A stretch of DNA of 64,000 nucleotides from Heterocephalus glaber (Eukaryota; Chordata; Mammalia; Rodentia; Bathyergidae): assembly GCF_000247695.1 (NCBI RefSeq), contig NW_004624781.1, positions 6,386,424-6,450,423 on the forward strand. The letters are read 5' to 3'. A program made the translations under genes and the position numbers. Of the stretch, positions 51,786 through 61,970 are shown one piece after another; the stretch's first letter is position 1; each line of letters begins with the position of its first letter. The notes beneath the pieces are model-generated. The model was not told the origin of the DNA, did not search any database, and saw nothing but the letters and a program-made list of their open reading frames with translations.

Positions 51786-53014
51786 TGGGAAGGAAGGACA
51801 GAGGTAGTTGGGGCTCAGAGCTGGCATTGCCTGCCCCAGTTTCCCTCTGGGTCCTCAGGTCAGAGGTCTCCCTAGGGTCCTAGCCTATTTGTAAGCTGAC
51901 AAGTTGAGGTGTATGAGGGCTGAGAGGCCAGTTTAGACCTAGCACCCCAGTTCCTACCCTGGGACCCCAGAACCTGACCAGAACACCCCAGTTGTGCTCC
52001 CAAATGAAAAAATGATGCTTCCAGAGAAACCGGACAGATGGCTTGCGGGGGGACTGGCTCAGCAGGTAACATTGAGGAGGCGCTTTGGGATGGCTCTGGG
52101 CTGAGGTCTGTGAGGAAAATTCCCAAAGCCCCAGATCAGGGAGTGTGAGTGGAGGCTGCACATGGAGTGCTGCCGCCCCTGGGCCTGGCCTTTCTCCAGT
52201 CAGACCCATGTGGCAGGGCATAACTGCTGGTGGCCTCCTCACTCCTACAGGGCCCTGAGGGGAAGGACCAGGTCATCAAGGCTGAGAGAGGGTGGCGTCT
52301 TTTCCTGTCACCCTTTGCACATGCTCTTCACGTGCCAGCTGGCACGTCTCCCTGGCAGAGCATTCATCTCCTCTTGGGCCCGGAGCTCTGGAAGAGGACA
52401 GCACAGTCCTGCCTGCCACTCTGTCCTGAAGGAAGTCCAGATGCAGGCACCAAGGAAGCTTCTGGAAGCAGAGGGACTTCCTCAGAATTCTGTGTTGGGT
52501 GGGAAGTGGGGGGTGCTATTGCTCAGAGATGCTGAGGGGAGGGTGGGGTGCTGGCATTTTAGGGAGGCCCTGCAGCATGGCAGGGACGGGGTGGCTCCTG
52601 GAAAGGAGAATGGCCCTCAGCGTTGGCAAGCAGTGCATGTGCCTTCGTGTGACTCCAGCCACTGCCACAGAGAGTTCCTTGTGAAGATGCGGGGCCCCGA
52701 GGGACAGGCCTCGATTGTTCTGGTGGTTGTCGGTGGTGTTGAGGGTGTGTATGTGTGTAGGTGCGCAGTGTGTGTGGCGAGCAGGTACACATCTGTACAC
52801 ACAGGATCGGGGAGTGTGCCTGACGTTCGTGCGCACTCGTGTATGCGTGAGAGCGTGTGTTGGTCGGCTTTCCTCAAGGCCTGAGGCTTTGGCCCGGTTG
52901 GGGGCCAGTGTCCCACAGCCACCAGGCCACGAGCCAGGGCGGAGAACAAACCCCAGGTGTGACGCACATAGCCCCAGAGTGGGGATTTGAGGCAGGTGGA
53001 GATTAGGAAAATAC
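51786..53014. other. GC-rich intronic unique sequence
   Basis: A plus-strand open frame of 240 codons at 52162-52884 has no motif, overlaps minus-strand frames of similar length and runs into TG-rich low-complexity DNA (52735-52865). I do not call it a gene. Confidence 0.45.
52735..52865. repeat. Degenerate TG-rich tract
   Basis: gtgtgtatgtgtgtaggtgc, gtacacatctgtacacacag, gcactcgtgtatgcgtgag. It is similar in kind to 28590-28920. Confidence 0.75.
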
Positions 53015-53270
53015 TCAGGGTGTGGGGCATGGTGGTGCGTGCCTGTAATCCCAACTACTTGGGAAGCTGAGGCAGGACGATTGTCAGTACAAGGCCAGCC
53101 TGGGAGGCCTAATGAGATCTTGTCTCAAAATAAATTAAAATGGGCTGAGTGTTTAGTTTATCGGTAGAGCACCCCTAGGTTCAATCCTCAGTACTACCAA
53201 AAAGAGGGAAGAAAGAGAGAAAAGGAGAGAGGGCGGGAGGAAAGGAAGAAAGGAAGGAAGGAAGGAAGAT
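53015..53270 (+). repeat. B1-ID dimer with purine-rich tail
   Basis: 53015-53200: ggcatggtggtgcgtgcctg, gaagctgaggcaggacgatt, cttgtctcaaaataaattaa, gggctgagtgtttagtttat, ggttcaatcctcagtactac. 53201-53270 is (GAAA/GGAA)n, again a tail-derived microsatellite. Confidence 0.88.
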
Positions 53271-53385
53271 ACCCAGGGCAATTGGACTGGAGGTGGGCAG
53301 AGGAGGCCAGGAGATGGAGAGACTATTTCAGCAATGGCATCTACATCATGTATATTCTCTGCTGTTCTTCATAAAAAAGTTTTAG

Positions 53386-53535
53386 AGCTGGGCATGGTGG
53401 TACGTGCGTGTAATCCCACCACTCAGGAGGCTGAGGCAGGAGGATCACTGTGAGCTCAAGGCCAGCCTGGGCTACAGAGTAAGTTCAAGGGCAGCCTGAA
53501 TTACAGAGTGAGACCCTGTCTCAAAAAACAACAAC
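53386..53535 (+). repeat. B1 SINE with internal repeat
   Basis: gctgggcatggtggtacgtg, ggctgaggcaggaggatcac, two gttcaagg(c/g)cagcctg-like repeats, gagaccctgtctcaaaaaac. Target duplication AAAAAAGTTTT on both sides. Confidence 0.93.
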
Positions 53536-53621
53536 AAAAAAGTTTTGAGCTCCACTCCAATATGTGTACATTTATTAATAAAGTGCATACATGTACTACT
53601 TATCCATGCTCATAATATTTA

Positions 53622-53730
53622 TTTATTTATTTATTTGTTTATTTATTTATTTATTTCAGTACTGGGGATTGAACCCAGGACCTTGTACTTGCGAGGCAGG
53701 CGCAGCACACCTGAGCTAAATCCCCGGCCC
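53622..53730 (-). repeat. ID SINE with (TTTA)n tail
   Basis: The tail is a TTTA/TTTG microsatellite at 53622-53656, then cagtactggggattgaaccc, cttgcgaggcaggcgcagc, ctgagctaaatccccggcc. Target duplication TGCTCATAATATTTA at 53607-53621 and 53731-53745. Confidence 0.95.
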
Positions 53731-53745
53731 TGCTCATAATATTTA

Positions 53746-54000
53746 GCAGATGTAATTTTTCCATTGCCTGCCTTGGGTTCCTCTACTCATAGATCGTGGG
53801 GGCCCCTTTTCTGTGGGTGGAAAGAAGCTGCTGAGACCGGAGCGCTCAGGATATTCAGGAGGAGAGAGGAGCCTGGCTAGACTTGGGGGTGCACCCAGTG
53901 GGGAATCCACAGGTGATCATGTAACACTTTACATCAGTATTCGGTGCCTTCAGTGCCCGGGGCATCAGGCTGCTGATCGGGGGTACATCCGGTGGTGGTT
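53746..54000. other. Intronic unique sequence
   Basis: No recognised repeat or exon. Confidence 0.35.
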
Positions 54001-54245
54001 TCCAGCCTGGGGTCCCTTTAAGAAGTATGTACAAGATTTCAAAAAAAGAATCCAGCACTTCTACCATGGAATATTTATCTATTAAGAGACCATTTTTTTT
54101 CCCCTCAGCTTTTATCCAAAACGCTGTCAAGTTCAAATGGTAGGTAGTTTTCACGCTCTTCAGAAGCCCTTGACTGGTCTCGATTAATTTAAAGTTGGAA
54201 AAAGCACCTTCATTATTTCATGTCAAATGTAAGTTGTTCTGTGGG
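54001..54245. promoter_or_regulatory. AT-rich candidate conserved element
   Basis: ggaatatttatctattaaga, cttttatccaaaacgctgtc, tctcgattaatttaaagttg, ttcattatttcatgtcaaat. Long non-repeat AT-rich block in a GC-rich setting. Confidence 0.35.
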
Positions 54246-54601
54246 TGGATTCCTTGGTGCCTGGGGCCTTGCTGGGGTGGGGACCTGGGCTGGACCATGA
54301 ATTGGAAGGCGGCTTATTAGAGGGAACTGGTGCTGACCTTCTGCTGGGATGTGAGGCTCCCAGCCACCCGTTAGGGCACAGCTAGGGACAAAGGGACTTT
54401 GGAGACGTCACCGATGTAGGTGGAACCTTGAGAACATCAGCTCTGTGAGCAGCAGTGGCCCACAAAGCAGAAAAATTTACATGTGAGGAACTTGGGGACG
54501 AGTCTTTAAGGACTTACAGGGTTATCACAAAGCATCGGGTGCTCAGTCAGACTTTCCTGCCCCAGAGATCTTACCCAGTGTTGCCCGACAGTGATGATTT
54601 T
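54246..54601. other. Intronic unique sequence
   Basis: No recognised repeat or exon. Confidence 0.35.
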
Positions 54602-54613
54602 AAGAACACAAGT

Positions 54614-54699
54614 GAGCTGGGGATGTAGCTCAGTGGCACTGCGCCTGGCTCCCAAGCGCAAGGTCCTGAGTTTGAACCCTGGAACCAAAAAAACCAAAA
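54614..54699 (+). repeat. Young ID SINE
   Basis: gagctggggatgtagctcag, ctggctcccaagcgcaaggt, cctgagtttgaaccctggaa, A-rich tail. Target duplication AAGAACACAAGT at 54602-54613 and 54700-54711. CTCCCAAG variant. Confidence 0.96.
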
Positions 54700-54711
54700 A
54701 AGAACACAAGT

Positions 54712-55239
54712 CATCCGGTAGTGGAAGTGACACAGGAGGGGGTCTCCAGGTACAGATGTGGCTGCATTGTGTCCCCAGAGGCAGCTCTTTCAGTTTTGAA
54801 AATCCTCCAGCATCTCCTCAGATCATCACATAGCTTATGGGACAAAAGGGAGAGAGACCCCTAAATGCCCCCTAAATTCAGGATTTTCCGTATTTATTCA
54901 CCATAAGCAATCCTAGATGTGGATGGGATATACCTGCTGAAAACCTTCCACAGAGAAGGGCCAGGGGTTAGCAAAGAGCACCGGGCATTTCCAGAGGTCT
55001 GTCTCCAGTGTGCTTACCGGGGGTTTTGAGCAGTCGGCTCCTTCCCCAGCGGACCCCCATCCCCACCCCTGCTTAACCGGCACCGCTTCAAACTGTGATC
55101 TGTCCACAGGCAGTGATTTCTTGTCTCAGTCACCTGAATTCTTGGTCGATAGTTGGTCGGGTAAGTGCTGTACGCCGGGAAAGTCACAAAATAGTCATGC
55201 ATTTCACACTCAACCTGTCTGCACCCAGGTAGCAATGAA
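54712..55239. other. Intronic unique sequence
   Basis: No recognised repeat or exon. Confidence 0.35.
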
Positions 55240-55570
55240 CCTGTAAAACAGTTCTCTTATCTCCTTACTTGTTCGTAAGCCCCTGCCATGGCGTCCATCC
55301 CTCTCACGATGATGTTCCAAATCCTTGTGTGGGCTTGCGTGGCCGGGCATCTTCCTGCCTTCCCAGCACAGGTCCCCCCCCCACCCCCACCCACCTGGCT
55401 ACATTGGCCTTGGTGTAGTATTCTGAATACTCTGTCCCTCCTGCCTCAGGGCCTTTGCACTGAGTGCTTCCACAGCTCGGAAAGCCCTTCCTGACGCTCA
55501 CCCTTCTCGGGCCAGCTCTGATGCACCAACAGGTCACAGCTTGTCCTCATACCTCTTCACTTCATTCCCC
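55240..55570 (+). repeat. L2 LINE 3' region fossil
   Basis: ctgcctcagggcctttgcac, tgagtgcttccacagctcgg, aaagcccttcctgacgctca, acctcttcacttcattcccc is the forward L2 order. A C-rich run lies at 55373-55396. Confidence 0.75.
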
Positions 55571-56869
55571 TTATCCCCACATCCTACTCCAGTCCCTGCT
55601 GTGGTGACCGGAGCTGCTTTGAGCAGATGTAACTTGGCAGGGCCTCACCTTGGCCTGTTTCACGGACCTCTTGCTTCCTGACCCTGAGGTGACATCCTAG
55701 AAGAACCCCGGTACCAATGCAGATGTGCAGGGGAAGTAACACTAGCATGGGCGTCCTAGCCCCTGGGGACAGCAGTGATGGGCAAGTGCTCCCCTGGGTC
55801 ATTTCCTGGGTGACTCTCTTGAGACCCTCCTTAGGAGTCCCGGTGAGACTGAGCCCAGGCCCCTCTCAGCCCCCTCAGCCAAGTGTCCTTACAGGGCTCC
55901 TTGCAGGGGCAGGAATGGGAGGACAGAGGTCGGCCTGTGAGTGAGGCAGCTCCGAGGAGGGGAAAGTGCCTGCAGCACTGTCTTGAAGCCAGTGAGCTGG
56001 GCTTTGTCCTTGATCCCTGTCAGCCACTGGCCACATGGGGCTGGGGTGGGCTGGGCCTCCGGGAGTCTCCCGTGAAGACAGTGCCCACCCTCTGAGGAGG
56101 GTCACCCCTAGCGGACAGCAGTGGGATGGACGTAGCACCATGGGGGACCCTGGGGATCTGGGAAGGTGTGCAGGGAGTGCTTGGGGTCCCCATGGGGGTG
56201 CAAGCTTGGTTGGTGTGATGTGCGTGGAGCCTTGGAGAATGGAAGGACGTCACGCTGTGGCCTTCCCACTGGAATGGCACCTGCGCGACTCAGGTATCCC
56301 AGCTGGAACTTCCGAGGTGGCTCTGGCAGGACCGGTGGGTGCCTGCGTACTGGTGACCATGCCAGCCTCGCAGGAGGACACTGTTTTTTTGGTTTTTTCC
56401 TGGATCAGCACTGACACTTGTTCAGCCCTGTGAGTGCGTGTTTCTCCGCGGCTCATGGGGCCACGTTTGGGTTCATGTGCCCGTTTGAGAAGACAAGAAT
56501 GACACAGAAAGAGGTCGAGGCTGGGAGGGCGGAGTCACAGTTCGGTGAAGAGTCCCCGCCCCCCTCATTCTCTGTCTTTCTTCCTAGGAAGAGGCTCCCT
56601 TCTACGTTTACCATTTGGCTGACAAATCGCAAGGATCCCAGATGCCACTGTCTCCAAGGATAGGCGCCATCCTCAAACTGGGGATTGGAATGAGGCTGGT
56701 GGTTCTCTCAGGGCAAGATCTGGGGCTCCCTGCATGGCCAGGCAAGGCTGTCTCCTCCAAAATGGGGCCCACTTGGTGGCAGTGACTGACTTGCCATTGT
56801 CCTTCACCTGGATCTACCAAGCTGGCAGGGTCATTTCCAAAGTTGGCCCGTTGCCCAGGGAGGGGACTG
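55571..56869. other. GC-rich intronic unique sequence
   Basis: No exon, repeat or motif cluster that I can support. Confidence 0.4.
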
Positions 56870-56880
56870 GGAGTTGATAA

Positions 56881-56995
56881 TTTTTTTTAATGCTTTATTT
56901 TTATTTATTTATTTTTTTGGTACTGGGGATTGAACTCGGGTCCTTGCGCTTGCGCAGCAGGCGGTGAAACCACTGAGCTAAATCCCCGGCCCCCA
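56881..56995 (-). repeat. Young ID SINE
   Basis: Long T/A-rich tail, ttggtactggggattgaact, cttgcgcagcaggcggtgaa, actgagctaaatccccggcc. Target duplication GGAGTTGATAA at 56870-56880 and 56996-57006. GCGCAAG variant. Confidence 0.96.
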
Positions 56996-57211
56996 GGAGT
57001 TGATAAATTGCTTCAGAAACAGGGAGTCTCAGCCTCTAGGTCTTCCCTGGGTTGTCACTGTGTCCTTTGGCAATGAGGGCCCCTCACAGGGCACAGGTGG
57101 GGCTGGGCTCTCACCTGCCGGAGTCTCGGGGAACAGGGCCTGGCAGTTTCCGGCTTACAGGGGAGAGAGGCTAGGGTTGTGGTCCCACCGGGGAACGGCA
57201 GGCACATGGCT

Positions 57212-57285
57212 TTGTTCTTCTTTTCGGTGATGCTGGGGATGGAACCCCGGGCCTCACACATGCTAGGCAAGTGTTTAGATCTAGG
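57212..57285 (-). repeat. Diverged ID-like SINE
   Basis: gtgatgctggggatggaacc, ccgggcctcacacatgctag, gcaagtgtttagatctaggg. Confidence 0.65.
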
Positions 57286-57640
57286 GTGTGGCCCCAAAGT
57301 CTCATGTGTTCGCAGGTGGGGCTTTTGGAAGTCAATTGGCTCATGGAGGTGCTGTCCTCATCAGTGGATTCTACTAAGGGGTTCAGAGCTGAAAGTGCTG
57401 TTGGGAGGCGGGGCCTGGTTGGAAGGCTGGGTCACTGTGGGTGGGACCTGAAAGGGTGTATTCTTGTCCCTGGCTTGTTTTCTCTCTGCTCCTGGCTGCC
57501 ATGAAGTTGTTCAACTTCTCCTCACCATGCCCTTCTGCCGAGCTATTCCTGCCTGGAGCCAACTGACCCTGAACGGGAAGCGTGAGCCAGAATAAACCTG
57601 ACCTCCTAGAAGTCGCGAGTGTCGGGTGTTTTGTCCTAGC
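57286..57640 (+). mobile_element. MaLR-type LTR fragment
   Basis: ccccaaagtctcatgtgttc, gctgttgggaggcggggcct, ggtgggacctgaaagggtgt, ctcctggctgccatgaagtt, gagccagaataaacctgacc (AATAAA present), tttgtcctagccgtgggaa. This order fits a rodent MaLR LTR. No internal coding sequence adjoins it. Confidence 0.6.
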
Positions 57641-57800
57641 CGTGGGAAAGTTGGTGATTTTGGACGAGTCACTTCGGTCACTGCCCCAGCTCTACTATCT
57701 TCTGTTCCTGTGACCTCAGGCAGATTATGTAGCTTTTCTGAGCCTTGGTTCCCATCTGTGAATTGGGAATCAACCTTATCTAAGTCCTGGTTTGTTACAG
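57641..57800 (+). repeat. MIR SINE fossil
   Basis: cctgtgacctcaggcagatt, atgtagcttttctgagcctt, ggttcccatctgtgaattgg. Confidence 0.75.
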
Positions 57801-58559
57801 AAATTTTAGCATTGTCAGATGCTGAACATTTACTGAGCAGTCTTTCAGCGGGTCTTCCTGTTAAGGTTCTAAGTCAGGTGTCAGCTGGGCGACACACTCC
57901 AGGGCCACTGCACACCCTCGTCCAGGGTCCTTGGAATGACAGGAGTTGCCTCAACTGCTCTGATGGCTTGGTGGAAGACACCTTGACCCAGCGACTCTCC
58001 TGGGCCCTTTGCCCCTCCTCACTCTCGGGTCTTGTACAGGTACTTGTCCTCCTGGTGGCGGGCACCTCTCCACAGTGACCTCCTGTGGTGGCCTGGTCTC
58101 AGCACCCCACACTCAGGATCCAGGTCCCCAAACAGTACATCAAAGGTTTTTCTCCCTCCAAGACTTCCCATTCTGGCACCAGCTGTTAAGATAATGGATT
58201 TCCCTCGGCAGACTGTGTGACCCAAGCATCCATGGGGACTCTGCGTGACAGTGTGGAGCCAGGAAGAACCTTCAAAGCCAGCCAGAGCCTCGGCACTGTG
58301 GCCCTGAGAGTGTCTGTAATCCATTAAGAGACCATGCTGGAGAGCAGACTTCCGCCAGGCCGAGTGACTGTGGTCCCTGCACACCACTGGGACAGCAAAG
58401 TAGGGCTTGGTTGTTTATTTCTGGGCATGTACCGGCCACAGGGACCACATCGGTCCTCTTTGGAGATGGCCTCTGTTTATCCTGGGCTCAATTTGCGGGG
58501 CAGAAACTGGTTTTCCTTGACACTGGAAGTCCAGCCAGGCTGTGTCCTCCTCCACAGCC
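57801..58559. other. Intronic unique sequence
   Basis: No recognised repeat or exon. Confidence 0.35.
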
Positions 58560-58720
58560 TGCAGTTAAAATCACCCTGACACCCCGTGAAGCCTGAATTT
58601 CAACTGGAATACAATTGGAGCAGAAAGGACAATAAATAAACCAATTTATTTTATCTCTCCTGCTCAGAGGTTGGGTCTTTTTTGAATTGAAAAAGCAAAT
58701 TTATACAAATAACATCCAAA
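58560..58720. promoter_or_regulatory. AT-rich candidate conserved element
   Basis: tcaactggaatacaattgga, aataaataaaccaatttatt, tttgaattgaaaaagcaaat, tatacaaataacatcc. Non-repeat with forkhead-like (aaataaaca-type) and CCAAT-like content. Confidence 0.35.
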
Positions 58721-59033
58721 TAAGACCCTTCCTGGGTTAATAGGAAATTGAAGCTCTGGGTAGTGCCCTGGGCCTGGCACCGCGTGGGTGTGGGTGTATC
58801 GTGAATTGAAGCATGCCCTGTGGGGTGGGTGAGTGGGGTCTCGGGTGGCATGTGTGATCTGAGACCCAGAGTGGGTGGGCTGTCAGGCCACCTGGAAGCG
58901 CCGGTGTCCCTGGAGGTGCCAGGTGGGCAAGGGTCTCTGACAGGTCTGGCAGTTTGGGGGGTGCTAGATCAGGGTCACAGCCCCTTCACCCCCGCTCCTT
59001 GGCCTTTTTACCTTTTAAAGTCTCTTTTTAAAT
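58721..59033. other. Intronic unique sequence
   Basis: No recognised repeat or exon. Confidence 0.35.
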
Positions 59034-59178
59034 TTGTTTTTTTTTTTTTGAGTCAAGGTCTCTCTATATAGTTCAAGCTGGCCTTGAACTCACTATGTAG
59101 TCCAGGCTGGCCTCAAATTGACAGCGATCCTCCTGCCTCAGCCTCCCAAATGCCGAGATTTCAGATGTGTATCACCTT
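59034..59178 (-). repeat. B1 SINE with internal repeat
   Basis: ttttgagtcaaggtctctct, two ggctggcct(t/c)(g/a)aactca-like repeats, cctgcctcagcctcccaaat, gtgtatcaccttgg. Confidence 0.88.
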
Positions 59179-60139
59179 GGTTTGGTTTCAGACATGTTGG
59201 TGCAGGGTCTCTGCAAGGCCCCAGTCCTCCTCCTTCCTTGGCTGCAGAGGGCCCAGTCCTGCTCTTGCCAGTCCCCAGAGAGTGTCCATGTCTCTTCTTG
59301 GACCTGCCGTCTGTAGCCCTTTGGAGAAGCCCCACCCCCCACCCCTCCCAGCTGCCGAATCAGCTTAGTCATTGTGTCTCATCTTAAATGGAGACAGATG
59401 AGCACGGAGGCTCTCACTGTGACCGAGGACTGGAGTCACCTGCAGAACCCTGAGCACCTGGAGATTCTCATGCTGTTGCTCTGGGGGCTTGGGAGGGTTT
59501 GAGAGCTCCCTGATCATTCGCTCGCTCTTCACTGTGCACCCTGGTGGAGGACAGCTGACCCCAGGGGACTGGCGGGATGTAGTACCTGTGGAGCAGGGGC
59601 TAAATGCCCCTCTCCTCCACTTGCTCCTTGGAGCCATAAGGTCCTGTTCACTGAGCAACTACCAAGTGCCCTGCCTTGAACCCATGTCTCCTCAACCCTT
59701 GCAATGAGGAAACAGGCTCAGAGAGGTGAGGTTTCTTCCCCAAGATCATTCGGCAGGGAAGCAGCAGAGGCAGGATTAGAACCCCAGTCTGCCTGACTCT
59801 GGAGGCCCCTGCTGCAGGGTCCCCTCTGGTCACCTTCCTGGAGGTGGACCTGCAGAACTGGAATGGGCAGGGGCTGCAGGCCTGGGTTCAATGCTTGTGA
59901 CCTTGAGTTTGACCTTCCCTGAGCCTCCGCTTCTGTGTAAAGCGCAAGGGGCGATGCCCCTGTTAATTATGGCCACTTGATGCTCCTTCCCATTGTCATT
60001 GTGCCCTGTCCCCCTCCCGGGGCCCCATTTCAGCAAGCAGAGAGTTTAGTTGTTGCTTGGATCCTCTTGGCCTCCTGTCTCTCAGTGCCAGAGGATTTGG
60101 CTTAATCCTCCGCACTCTGCAGAACACAAGTGACTGTCT
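59179..60139. other. Intronic sequence with MIR fossils
   Basis: 59660-59800 is an inverted MIR (caatgaggaaacaggctcag, aggattagaaccccagtctg). 59885-59985 is a forward MIR scrap (gtgaccttgagtttgacctt). The rest is unique. Confidence 0.6.
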
Positions 60140-60345
60140 CTCTGGGAAAACAGGGCAGCAATTAGGCTAAATAATTTAAAGGAACTTTTAATTTTTAAGT
60201 AATTGTAATTTGCATTTGCTCCTTGTCTCTCCTCCCCCACCGCCTTCTCCATATTATTTGTTTGCTTCTTTACTAAATGTTGTGTTTTTTCCTGAGTAAC
60301 ACATCCGCTCTGAATGGCAGCCCGAGAATAATCACAGATTGAAAC
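60140..60345. promoter_or_regulatory. Strong candidate conserved noncoding element
   Basis: gcagcaattaggctaaataa, tttaatttttaagtaattgt, an ATTTGCAT octamer near 60209, and atattatttgtttgcttct. A long AT-rich non-repeat block with several homeodomain cores in an otherwise GC-rich region. Confidence 0.4.
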
Positions 60346-60529
60346 GTGAAGGCAGGAGGCAGAATCCGCTGACTTGGGAAGGGCTGAGCGGGCTTTGCTG
60401 GACCAGTAGCCCAGTTTGGGAAGGAGGGGAAGGAAAATTTGAAGTTAGGTTTCCTTCCTTTGAACAGGGATGACCACTGAGGTGCTGAAGGTGGCTGGGA
60501 ATCCCAGATGGCCAGCAGTCTGCTCTCAC

Positions 60530-60770
60530 TGGTTTAAAAAAACTTTAAACTTAAAAAAGTATTTTAGACTTAGGAAAGGTACAAAAAGCAGCACCAAGAA
60601 TTCCTGTGTATCTTTTACCATCCCATCCGGTGTAGAGATGTGCGTACGTCCATCTCCACCTGTGAGTCTGAACAGGAAGCAAGTTTGTCCCCAGGGAACA
60701 TGTGGCAACATCCAGGACAATTTTGTGGTCATGGGGCCTAGGGTGGGAGGGCTGGGTGCTCCTGGCATCT
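60530..60770 (-). mobile_element. Old LINE-1 fragment
   Basis: aaacttaaaaaagtatttta, gacttaggaaaggtacaaaa, gaattcctgtgtatctttta, aacatccaggacaattttg resembles an inverted L1M-type segment. Confidence 0.5.
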
Positions 60771-61327
60771 GGTGTTCAAGGCTGAACACGTCACCATGTA
60801 CAGGAAACCCCGGCACATGGCGACCCAGCCCGGGTCAGAAAGGTTGGGCTGCACGTGTGGGGTCAGAATTGTTTGGTGGCTCCTGGGTCCCCTACCTCTT
60901 TAGGCTGAGCGTCCTCACCACAACCACAGCTCAGTTCCCAGCAGAATGGGGTTGGCAGGGAGCAAGGAAGGCTTGGACTCCAGTGCTGACTGGGGTCCCC
61001 AGGTGGGTGGCACTGGGTGGGGCGTGGAAGTGTGGATGGAGGCTGGGACAATGACCCACCTTTTGTCACCTTCCTCTCAGTCAGATGGGCCTGTGCACTG
61101 TTCCCCTGCCCCTCTGAGGGGTGCATATGGGGAATGAGGGTCAGGTGGGACAGAGTCCTATGCACATGAATGTGTCAGACTGCCACATTGTCACCCTCTG
61201 CGTCTGGAGCTTTCCCGCTGAGCCTGTTGAGTGTGAGCAGCAGCCTCCCTCACTGGTCCCTGGTTGTGACATTGCAGCCCTGGCCTGCAAGGGCTGTGCG
61301 CCAGGGGACAGCGGGCTGGGCTTCCAC

Positions 61328-61329
<2 letters not shown>
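60771..61329. other. Intronic unique sequence
   Basis: No recognised repeat or exon. Confidence 0.35.

Positions 61330-61363
<34 letters not shown>
61330..61363. repeat. (TG)17 microsatellite
   Basis: Uninterrupted TG run followed by GGGCGTGTG. Confidence 0.97.
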
Positions 61364-61365
<2 letters not shown>

Positions 61366-61619
61366 CGTGTGCACATTTGCATACAGGAGGAGATGACTGG
61401 GACCCCGGAGGACCTGCTCTTTCGGTCCTGTCATAGAGAGGGACGGGAAAGAAGGAGCCAGGGCCACAGACAGAGCAGTGCTTGGCCAGCTGCATTCCTA
61501 GAGTCCAGTTTCTCTCGAGAAATGCTTCCTTCCCACAGGAAAACCCTTTGTAACCTCCATGTTGGAATGGTCCCAAAACAATATGTTTTAGGATTTGGAA
61601 TTGGAAAGAAAAAAACAAA

Positions 61620-61970
61620 CATTTATTCGCTGCTTTCTATGCACCAGTCTCTTAGGTATTTCATCTTATTTCCTACTCCCCTGTGCCTTGTGCAATAGAT
61701 AGTAATTAAAGCATTTGTTAGGAGAGGTTAAGTAACTCCCCCTAGGTCATGGAGCTGGTAGGCAGCAAGGCTAGGATTGGCGTGTAGATGGGCATTACTT
61801 CAAAGCAGGTGCTGCCCCTGGTTTAAGCTCTGGTTCAGCCATCACTAGCTGTGTGACCTTGGGCAAGTTTCTCAACCTCTCTGTGCCTCAGTTTCCTCTT
61901 GTATAAAAGGGTGATAATGGTGTCCATCCTAGCTGCCTAGGAGGACAGAGAAAGTGCTTTACATCCAGCC
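61620..61970. repeat. Two MIR fossils in opposite orientation
   Basis: 61620-61785 is inverted (ctatgcaccagtctcttagg, ggttaagtaactccccctag, catggagctggtaggcagc). 61800-61970 is forward (agctctggttcagccatcac, tagctgtgtgaccttgggca, gtgcctcagtttcctcttgt). Confidence 0.88.

Noticed and set aside
52162..52884. 240-codon plus-strand frame
   Set aside because: It runs into TG-rich low-complexity DNA and competes with minus-strand frames of similar length. No domain.
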